Shown piece after piece: positions 60,001 to 64,000 of a DNA stretch of 64,000 nucleotides. The first letter of the stretch is position 1, and every line of letters begins with the position of its first letter. The position numbers were made by a program, and so were the translations under genes. This DNA is from Leptospira wolffii serovar Khorat str. Khorat-H2 (GTDB lineage: Bacteria; Spirochaetota; Leptospiria; Leptospirales; Leptospiraceae): positions 744,001-808,000 of the forward strand of contig NZ_AKWX02000020.1 in assembly GCF_000306115.2 (NCBI RefSeq). Reading direction: 5' to 3'. Under the pieces are notes generated by a model that searched no databases, was not told where the DNA came from, and saw only the letters and a program-made list of their open reading frames with translations.

Positions 60001-60985
60001 TATCGCTTTCCGTTCTAAGATCTCTACCATCTCTTGTATCGTATAAGGGAATCCGCAAGTCCCCGCGATCTGGAGAGAAGCCGACTCTTTTGCAATCCGC
60101 CTCGAGTAGGACGGGAACTCTTCGCAAGAGCGGGCTATGAAACGGAGCCGATACTTTTAGAAAGGACCAGGATTCGGTATCCGGAAACGACTGAGAAGAA
60201 AGTACGTCCCGGAATTCCACAAGAGCCTCGGGGGATCCGCATAATACTCTAACCTTAGGGCCGTTCTTGAGACCGAGATAGACCATTTCTTCGGAAGTTC
60301 TGCCCGCATTAAATTTATCTAATTCTCGAGATAGGATTTCATCTTGTTCCGTTCGGAGTGCAGCCATAGGCGAAGGTGTTTCGTCGGGACGTAATCGTTT
60401 ACGAAAGACGGGATCGAAGTCCAAAACGGGAAATTCTTCCTGGGAACGGATCCCAAGGTTCAAGAGAATGCGAACGATTAAGGAAAGGTTTCGTAAGAAA
60501 GAAGTCTTGTCATGAGAAAGAGAAAGTAAAAGTCCAGCGTAGACTCCCTGGGAATGTCCGAAGATTCCCTTTATGGACGAGGAGAAAAATTCCCAGTCGC
60601 TCGATTCTCTAGCGATCCTATAAAGACTGGTCGCCTGCGCTATAAAGATAAGAGGAACGCTGTAGGAACAATTTTTTAATACGAAAGAATCAGGAGTTTG
60701 TTCCGGATAAACCAACCAATTTTGCAGATCGAATCCGTAAGGAAGGACTAGGGCAACTCTCTTGGAATCTAATGAAGAGTATTCTTCCTTTAGCGACGTA
60801 AAGATTACATCCCAGAATTCCGAGTTGGAATTTCCTTCTTCGAAGAAAGATCTCAATTCCGGCATAGGATCTATGCCCTGTCCTCCGAATACTACATATG
60901 AACTCGTATTCGCTTCGCCTAGATGGTTAAATGATGTGAATGTATGATCGGATGAGATTGGATTGTCAGAATATTTCGATTTCAT
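51080..60985 (-). CDS. Type I fatty acid synthase, fungal/mycobacterial architecture (3301 aa)
   Basis: One polypeptide carries a whole fatty acid cycle. AT: GIFGHSQGVYAG (Ser145). ER, FMN type: FGGGMTPSTVEPNMVIAA (about 440), QIEGGAAGGHHSW, AVGGGIG (about 616). A meander region follows. DH, double hotdog: SGDTNPIHTD (His1383). MPT: YVFTGQGSQSQGMGM, FAGHSLGEFSALSA (Ser1587). ACP: FGGNSSKRNQVMADLG (likely arm on Ser1957). KR: VLVTGAGPNSIALE, MYAETKLGLE (Tyr2507). KS: PVAACATAGISLEM (Cys2958), YKHDTST (His3112), TGHSKGG (His3153). The order AT-ER-DH-MPT-ACP-KR-KS is that of fungal FAS and actinobacterial FAS-I; there is no thioesterase. AAGG lies 8 nt before the ATG. First gene of an operon with acpS and the carboxylase. 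A secondary-lipid or polyketide role is the alternative. Confidence 0.92.
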   Translation of the reverse strand: MKSKYSDNPISSDHTFTSFNHLGEANTSSYVVFGGQGIDPMPELRSFFEEGNSNSEFWDVIFTSLKEEYSSLDSKRVALVLPYGFDLQNWLVYPEQTPDSFVLKNCSYSVPLIFIAQATSLYRIARESSDWEFFSSSIKGIFGHSQGVYAGLLLSLSHDKTSFLRNLSLIVRILLNLGIRSQEEFPVLDFDPVFRKRLRPDETPSPMAALRTEQDEILSRELDKFNAGRTSEEMVYLGLKNGPKVRVLCGSPEALVEFRDVLSSQSFPDTESWSFLKVSAPFHSPLLRRVPVLLEADCKRVGFSPDRGDLRIPLYDTRDGRDLRTESDIALSLSRMAVAETLDWDTCIDSLKNEETRILLLSFGPGTDAEKLCVPSIKGKAFLIRNLSREESLRSFKKEDPLDFPTPWKEFVPSHVILPNGRKLIRNRYSIWSGRPPVFGGGMTPSTVEPNMVIAAAKEGYLVEWAGGGQVTEELFRKRMDVFRRELPAGTGIVVNLLYLDAYLWNLQLPLVKKLKMEGAPIDGVTISAGIPETDEAVKILRDLESLGIWMNSFKPGTQKQIKQVLEIAKRIPESQILMQIEGGAAGGHHSWEDLEELVRSTYSEIRDCKNIILAVGGGIGEKKETTDWLFGTWAGKNPMPVDAVFLGTRLMAAKECCTSEKIKQALVSLGGSDNWKTTQEGKSAGGVLSGRSGLGADIYYAQNTWTKLSSLAEELTKGKESDEARKNVESRRAELIALCNATAKPYFGDLGRMTYTEVLSRYIELTCSKARLISPEGEWPDHPYIDRSYRTRLFELVRRFESRLSENSEGFYILQNLDELSDPDSFLTKWKSSYPADKIVLPEDGIFFLDVCRRPGKPVNFVPVLDEDLVKWIRSDSLWYSHCVDMDPDACAWIPGPKAVSGIRKANESVGEIFSDFLEEVYSQKAKRIDSWSNLFTDRILSRTLSDLFPSEQINSSHILIREEMEISPSEWIRHLSKLGNGFLSGLLLSPRIGSTISDLASVFAPRTGRTFQWETSPNGDLILLRVSEGEMLKVELRLLDKDSAELDLIYYDPKNRNAIPFRRKFHSEKTGESFFGEDSELKEKSVQELYRKIWNLESVSSGSENKGVYEDEIVIDRENILEFRKAIGELRRSDLKSEPNPPLSMGTTFAWKALLAPLFGLENKNLFKLLHLSQSFRWEKEAHNLCPGEKLLSQAQIVRVRKLGSGQEISIAGTVSKNGKTICSFRTAFLIRDAIEPFREFDSIPIDRKIRIRNQAECDIINSLDWIEGKSGSPVAVGTTLRFVSSEKRSERIDSRIEKLFAIGKVEIVTPTGTQAWGDFRKEETYAFGEPSNLDKFFSVFQDAESETDLHQKHRILSHTFFAPMEMSEYSSASGDTNPIHTDKDFAIYAGWKDRIVHGLWTSARVIKQIVTDACNGNPNRLFSFEEFFEAPVSLGEELKLEAKHIAQSLGNQILEVIVTNRQGEIKLRGKAAIAPPKTGYVFTGQGSQSQGMGMKLKDEFPEAKKIWQRAEATTQNELGFSLLKIVQENPTVLRVGKRIWNHPKGVLHLTQFTQVALVTKSMADWEILKERGFLVKEAPFAGHSLGEFSALSARGFLGLENVIRIVYGRGLTMQGLVPRDAEGRSPYGMSVVLGNRHVGLGEETILEVVKNIREKTGLPLEVVNLNIRDKQYSVTGDLKALAEMEAKFKEIVRGKKTTIRLEGIDVPFHSRVLVSGVEEFRKTLEMNIPKNSHFDELDGRYIPNLVARPFSTKEEFIAKVQEISGSPILAEILNKQTVPVSEQDLRRILLIELLAYQFAMPVQWILTQDVFFQELGVRRLIDLGARGDLAGMARQTLRDLSDSSSYEVLHMEENRNIVLSEGEDCEDAAWSHIEESRPETQVQAESKPVLPASQTIVKPEEVSVVVSSDSSGDEASVSLSRKDALFALLSLKAGIRPDEISEEENIDALFGGNSSKRNQVMADLGAEFKTQSLDGAHEKSLRDLVKTLEEQSSYNQPGPYLRTVFEETLKKFFPPDFGRGEVFKHLKEERGLSESGVFALSIFLPLVVREGESLKKGSLSPISLNSRLSGAKDASKWLDKAVDAFAQSKGIRIGKKSAVGGGSGSGAKVDAAALEELERKYFGVEGIFGKTIQDFRRRLLGEDPYSEFLIKDRMEIEAARQKVSETAPSPLFDEKKIVTFSNSEQWAKKRLLQLLAELETGKRDAFSLQEKTYFTNHASDALEKILRYRKSLWKKWETSSEKDQVPYSKLQEITEDLIVSWKSEKGKGPLFRASNSVLRPKLEISPEGNWNFREEEEKVHPKRFLENKLSIKASKDYGSSFSKNSAESEIFLQTLEKSVAEGIGFSGLKVLVTGAGPNSIALETVFSLLAGGAEIILTTTSYSSEKLKIYRRIFQKYGAEGSSLKIIPFSQGSFEDISRLSDWLSSKDWQPDVLIPFGAVGEENSASQLDDSSLNSLRVMLLGVEKLIGTLGRSRGSFGKDSSPIHVILPLSPNHGIFGRDGMYAETKLGLETLFRKKFSEAEDWGKNTRIHGCVIGWVRGTGLMEANDIVAQALEEKTGISTFSRREMGLLLSCLIHHVAFQSKEEVLKADFTGGLDSVTDLGRALSEIRAGILTDAKNKKEIFALKNELLSREVEKEKRKTLPKEAYAYPSFPKEDHLKEIAKSPLPELSKQICVVGFAEVGPGGSSHSRWELEKEGVLSLEGALELAWTMGLVKFQASDKGRTWTDSETGEPVPEWEIKSKYEEKILAHSGIRIIDSESRGFDPDALFSFVDVVLEEDFFLPVSGPEEAEEFKKADPDFTEKYHDSEKDKWFVRRKKGSQIKVRKAIDFARKVAGQIPKGWDASRYGIPKDLTKQVDSITVYNIYCTCEAFLRAGMEPMELYRFLHPSLVGSTVGSGMGGMGKMKRMFQDFLLGKERQHDALQESLINVTAAWALTSYVGAYGPVQTPVAACATAGISLEMAAGLIREGKAGFMLAGAFDDYSEEGLVGFGDMQATASSVEMEAIGIEPKAICRPNDIRRGGFVEAHGGGVILLARGDIALAAGLPVYGILAYAGSKTDGIQASIPAPGLGLLSLGAESEKGNSPLRDALSAFGLSADDIGVAYKHDTSTKANDKNENKLLYNLLRKLGRSEGNLLPIVSQKFLTGHSKGGAAAWQTIGVLQSLEEGIVTGNRNLEEVDPDMNEYPFLTFSDESIRFGKHKLKAGMLTTLGFGHVGALCLLVHSDYFLASVPEEKRAEYLSKRNEREIRGRNRYHEIRMGVGKPLYEKKTKSYFEEDEIGILLDADYRIRSEQKG

Positions 60986-61200
60986 TTAAACGACCTTCGG
61001 TTAATAAATTTTCGATTGTATGCATTACGTTTTTACTCGGCTGAGTTTACGTTTTGATTTCAAGAAAAAAATATTTCTAGACTCTAAAAAATAAAATCAT
61101 CTCTTCTTAACGGCGTTAACGAAGGTATAACAATTGCTACATCTTGAATATTTTCCTAATTTATAATATGAATGTACAGATTCTATACTAATGAACGTAA

Positions 61201-61224
61201 GTTAACTAACATTGGTTAGCTAAC
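61201..61224. promoter_or_regulatory. Candidate operator upstream of the FAS operon
   Basis: Two 10-nt arms, GTTAACTAAC and GTTAGCTAAC, are separated by 4 nt. The arms form an inverted repeat with 9 of 10 pairs and, because the second arm is itself a perfect palindrome, also read as direct repeats with a 14-nt period. The spacing and size fit a TetR-like operator. It is ~216 nt before the FAS start and ~33 nt before a plus-strand ATG at 61257. Confidence 0.5.
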
Positions 61225-61231
61225 GATCGTT
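61222..61231. repeat. Perfect 10-nt palindrome AACGATCGTT next to the operator
   Basis: AACGATCGTT reads the same on both strands and abuts the GTTAGCTAAC arm. It may extend the regulatory site or be chance. Confidence 0.35.
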
Positions 61232-61256
61232 CGTAAGTAAGTGAGTTTTTGCTCGC

Positions 61257-61532
61257 ATGCCCTCGTTTGCTGTGACGAACGAGCGCTTATTCTTGATGAA
61301 CGATTGTTTACATAGTATTAGTAAAATATTAAGTAATTCATTCGTCATCCTCTGTCTGCTTGCGTTCGGAGGTTCGCTTAGGGCGATAGGATTTCAAGAT
61401 ATCGTTTTCGAAGGGCCGTTTAGATCTTTCCCACTTGACGGGAGGATATCCGCTCGTAAGTTCTTAAGCCGAAACAAAGATAAAGAGGTGTTGTGGAAAT
61501 GCGGAGATCCGTTCTGTTATTATCCTTACTAG
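61257..61532 (+). CDS. Possible small exported protein (uncertain)
   Basis: The 91-aa frame encodes a hydrophobic stretch (ILSNSFVILCLLAFGGSLRA) that could be a signal peptide, and then a Phe/Arg-rich tail ending WKCGDPFCYYPY. ATG 61257 or 61299 could start it; neither has a strong ribosome site. The last 34-40 nt overlap the start of the nitrilase gene in another frame, which counts against a real gene. No family is recognised. It may be only a leader region. Confidence 0.3.
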   Translation: MPSFAVTNERLFLMNDCLHSISKILSNSFVILCLLAFGGSLRAIGFQDIVFEGPFRSFPLDGRISARKFLSRNKDKEVLWKCGDPFCYYPY

Positions 61533-62629
61533 TCGCGGGGTTTTACGGTTTTTGGTGCAATTACGATTTAGGAAATGCCGAGGAAGCGAGGATTCTTTCC
61601 GTGGATTCGATATCTTACGGAAATGGTCGAGGCAAAGGAAACCTGATCGGAGTCGAGCCATATATGATTCCCGCAGATTACTCGAACCAAGAAAAGTTCC
61701 TACAGAAAACCGAATCCTATTTTATCAAGGCAAAGGAAGAAGGCTGGCTGAACGAAAAGACGGTTATGGTCTTTCCCGAATATTATGCGACCTGGCTCGT
61801 GGTTGCGGATGAAAAATCCGGAGTGTATTCCGCTTCTGATATCCAATCCGGATTATTCCTTTTGATTTTGAGACATCCTTTTCGATTCCTTGCCGATTAT
61901 ATTTCATCTTCCGAGAGGGAGGCGCTACAAGCGGCGTTATTCCGGACTAAATCGGGATCGATGCGCGAGATATATGAGAATACATTCTCCTACCTTTCCC
62001 GCAAATACGGAGTCACCATTCTCGCCGGATCCATCGTTTTAGAATCTCCCATCCTGGAGTCCGGAAAAATCACTTCGAATTCCAAAGATCTGTATAATGC
62101 TAGTTTCGTGTTCGGAAGAGAAGGCCGGGTCTTGGATCCGCCGGTGAGAAAACGTTTTTTGACCGAAGAGGAAAAACCGTTCTTAAGCGCTTCCTCTTCT
62201 CCCGGAGTCGTAGTTCCTACACCTGCCGGTAGGATGGGGGTGTTGGTTTGTGCCGATTCCTGGTATCCCGAATCCTACGAGAATCTTCGTAAGAATGGAG
62301 CGGACTTCATTGCGGTTCCATCTTATATCAATCGGGGAGAGAGTTCTGTTTGGGATAAGCCTTGGGGAGGTTATAACGGAGAAAAGAATCCTTCCGATGT
62401 GGATCCTAAGGATATCGGAAAAATTTCGGAGGCCGAGGCTTGGAAAAAATACGCTCTACTCGGCCGAGCAAGCAGACTCGGTTTTCAAAACGGGATCAAT
62501 ATCTTCCTACAAGGAAAACTTTGGGATTTGGAATCGGACGGAGAAACGTTTTTATTACAGGGCGGAAGGCAAACCGTAGCCTCTCTGCCCCAAGCAAGGA
62601 AGAACACTATCTACAATCTATGGCTTTAA
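61499..62629 (+). CDS. Nitrilase-superfamily hydrolase, exported or membrane-anchored
   Basis: The ~376-aa protein begins with one hydrophobic segment (SVLLLSLLVAGFYGFW) and continues with a carbon-nitrogen hydrolase domain. Visible are VMVFPEYYATWLV with the catalytic Glu, TILAGSIVLESPI, a lysine/arginine region after VLDPPVRKRF, the nucleophile in MGVLVCADSWYPESY, and GADFIAVPSYI. Such enzymes cleave amides or nitriles, or transfer acyl groups (as in lipoprotein N-acyltransferase, which however has many more helices). ATG 61499 or GTG 61493 starts it, with AGAGG upstream. Its end overlaps the convergent response regulator gene by 4 nt. Confidence 0.82.
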   Translation: MRRSVLLLSLLVAGFYGFWCNYDLGNAEEARILSVDSISYGNGRGKGNLIGVEPYMIPADYSNQEKFLQKTESYFIKAKEEGWLNEKTVMVFPEYYATWLVVADEKSGVYSASDIQSGLFLLILRHPFRFLADYISSSEREALQAALFRTKSGSMREIYENTFSYLSRKYGVTILAGSIVLESPILESGKITSNSKDLYNASFVFGREGRVLDPPVRKRFLTEEEKPFLSASSSPGVVVPTPAGRMGVLVCADSWYPESYENLRKNGADFIAVPSYINRGESSVWDKPWGGYNGEKNPSDVDPKDIGKISEAEAWKKYALLGRASRLGFQNGINIFLQGKLWDLESDGETFLLQGGRQTVASLPQARKNTIYNLWL

Positions 62630-63048
62630 AGAGCCTTTAATTTTTCTTCGAAGGTTGCGGATCCTAGTTTTGTAGGAAGTAAGAGTACCTTTCCCGCTTT
62701 CAAGGGAACTTTAGGAACCATATACTCGATCCCCGCAAACCAAGGGAGAAGGTATTTGCTGATCGCCATGACTCCCGCCACATCAAAGCCTGTGGTTGCG
62801 ATTACCTTGATCCCGGAGAATCCGTCCTTATGAATATTGCGAATCATCCATAAACCGGAAGTTTGGGTTTCCATGGTAATATCCGTGATCACCGCTTTTA
62901 GCAGGTTCTTATTGGCGCGATACATGCTCCAGCCTTGTGCCGCATCGATGGCGCGAATCGTTTCGCAACCGAGCGTTTTTAGATATTCGATCAGATTATT
63001 CGCGTAGCGATCGTTATCGTCTACGACCAAGATTAAAGGCTTCTTCAA
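62626..63048 (-). CDS. Single-domain response regulator
   Basis: The 140-aa protein is a receiver domain without output domain: acidic pair LVVDDND (Asp10, Asp11), phosphoacceptor VITDITM (Asp56), switch residue in VIATTGFD and a lysine in [17 protein letters not shown]. Such proteins act by protein contact or in phosphorelays. ATG 63048 overlaps the stop of the ABC transporter gene by 4 nt, so it is translated together with it, an odd pairing. Confidence 0.88.
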   Translation of the reverse strand: MKKPLILVVDDNDRYANNLIEYLKTLGCETIRAIDAAQGWSMYRANKNLLKAVITDITMETQTSGLWMIRNIHKDGFSGIKVIATTGFDVAGVMAISKYLLPWFAGIEYMVPKVPLKAGKVLLLPTKLGSATFEEKLKAL

Positions 63049-64000
63049 GGTAGGATTCCCGTTCCTGCGTATTGATTGTCGGTAAGTTTCCGGTAGATTC
63101 CGTTTTGTTCCATTAAGGAATTATGATTTCCTTCCTCTACGATTCTTCCGTTGTCCATTACTATGATTCTGGGAATATCCTTAATGGTGGAAAGTCTGTG
63201 GGCGATTACGAAAGTCGTCCGGTTCGCGAAGAGTCTTCGTAACGCGTCGCTTACCAATCTTTCGGATTCGGTGTCCAAAGCCGACGTAGCCTCGTCCAAA
63301 ATCATGATCTCCGGATCCCGTAATAGGGCTCTTGCGATCACAAGGCGCTGTCTTTGTCCACCGGAGAGGTTCAATCCTCGAACACCTAAAACGCTATCGT
63401 AACCGTTATCCATTTTCTTAATAAAGTCGTGCGCGTGGGCCAATCTCGCAGCGCGAATAACGTCTTTGCGCGACGCTCCCGGTTTTCCGTAGGCGATGTT
63501 ATCCGCAACGTTTCCGTGAAATAGAAAGATATCCTGGGTAACGATTCCGATCTTTTTGCGGAGATCGGCTAAGCTCAGATCTTTTATATTATTGCCGTCG
63601 AACTCTATGGATCCGGTACTCGGATCGAAAAATCTAGGGATTAAATCCATTAGAGTGGATTTACCGCAGCCGCTTGCGCCTACTATGGCGACCGTTTCGC
63701 CTACCTTAATCGTCAGGTTGATATCCTTTAGGACTTCGGAATTGGTTCCAGGATAGGCGAAAGTTATATTGCGGAAGGAAATGGAATCCGAAAGTTTTTC
63801 CGTTTTGATTTTGGCTTCTTCGCTATGGTCTTCGGTTTCCAGATCGATGATTTCGAAGATTCTTTTTCCCGCGATGATCGCTTGGGATACTTTTCCCACC
63901 ATCTGCGAAAGCTGAGTGAGAGGGCGAAGTAGAAATAGAAGGGTAAGTAGGAAGACCATGAACTGGCCGACTGTGAACGGAGAATCCGTCTTGCCCGCTA
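63045..64000 (-). CDS. ABC exporter, fused membrane and ATPase domains (5' part beyond window)
   Basis: The frame stays open to the window edge, so the gene is truncated at its start. The visible C-terminal ~318 residues begin in the last transmembrane helices ([33 protein letters not shown]). The ATPase follows: [17 protein letters not shown] (Walker A), [21 protein letters not shown] (signature), [15 protein letters not shown] (Walker B) and the switch His in [13 protein letters not shown]. This is the MsbA/lipid-exporter type of half transporter. Substrate unknown; lipid A or another lipid is possible. Confidence 0.9.
   Translation of the reverse strand, partial: AGKTDSPFTVGQFMVFLLTLLFLLRPLTQLSQMVGKVSQAIIAGKRIFEIIDLETEDHSEEAKIKTEKLSDSISFRNITFAYPGTNSEVLKDINLTIKVGETVAIVGASGCGKSTLMDLIPRFFDPSTGSIEFDGNNIKDLSLADLRKKIGIVTQDIFLFHGNVADNIAYGKPGASRKDVIRAARLAHAHDFIKKMDNGYDSVLGVRGLNLSGGQRQRLVIARALLRDPEIMILDEATSALDTESERLVSDALRRLFANRTTFVIAHRLSTIKDIPRIIVMDNGRIVEEGNHNSLMEQNGIYRKLTDNQYAGTGILP

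Noticed and set aside
45177..60947. Many plus-strand frames of 60-184 aa opposite the FAS and carboxylase genes
   Set aside because: Arg/Ser-rich shadows of the minus-strand genes with no ribosome sites or domains.

Overview
The window looks like a chromosomal segment of a Leptospira-type spirochaete. The pointers are three tandem DUF1554 lipoproteins (a family typical of Leptospira), several other lipoproteins with loose spirochaetal lipoboxes, a sigma/FecR pair, an Rsb-like partner-switching set and moderate GC (mid-40s by eye, not computed). Genes are dense, with short gaps and many 1-14 nt overlaps. I saw no rRNA, tRNA, CRISPR array, prophage or insertion sequence.

Layout. 1-4.8 kb: a membrane-anchored Lcl-domain protein, a HAMP-TPR membrane receptor, dihydroorotase (pyrC) and an alkyl-DNA methyltransferase. 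5-12.7 kb: SDR and luciferase-like oxidoreductases, then a lipid-flavoured minus-strand group (acetoacetate-decarboxylase-like protein, neutral ceramidase, thiolase) divergent from a TetR regulator and an alpha/beta hydrolase. 12.7-18.6 kb: rhodanese, ABC-F ATPase, a small charged protein, DoxX, FecR with an ECF-like sigma factor, and a divergent exported protein sharing a small domain with FecR. 18.6-28 kb: three DUF1554 lipoproteins, a 678-aa protein of unknown function, phosphoglycerate mutase (gpmI) and an Ig/Lcl lipoprotein. 28-37.9 kb: two related TetR regulators, murB, a 41-aa reading frame, hflX (apparently starting at an ATT codon), a HEAT-repeat protein, an SH3-like lipoprotein, an unknown protein, an inositol-monophosphatase-like protein and MgtC. 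38-44.7 kb: a PAS histidine kinase, a CsgG-like lipoprotein, and a four-gene operon of an unknown protein, STAS antagonist, RsbW-like kinase and a 992-aa HAMP/PP2C phosphatase.

44.7-61 kb is the most striking part: one 16.3-kb minus-strand operon with a 3301-residue type I fatty acid synthase of fungal/mycobacterial layout (AT-ER-DH-MPT-ACP-KR-KS), a 4'-phosphopantetheinyl transferase that overlaps it by 4 nt, and a 1967-residue single-chain biotin-dependent acyl-CoA carboxylase (BC-BCCP-central-CT). Together these would make malonyl-CoA, activate the carrier domain and build acyl chains. Upstream lies a palindrome-rich region (61201-61231) that could be an operator. Leptospires are classically described as dependent on external long-chain fatty acids, so a complete FAS-I module here is notable.

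61.3-64 kb: a possible small exported protein, a nitrilase-family hydrolase, a single-domain response regulator and the truncated 5' part of an ABC exporter gene that runs off the window.
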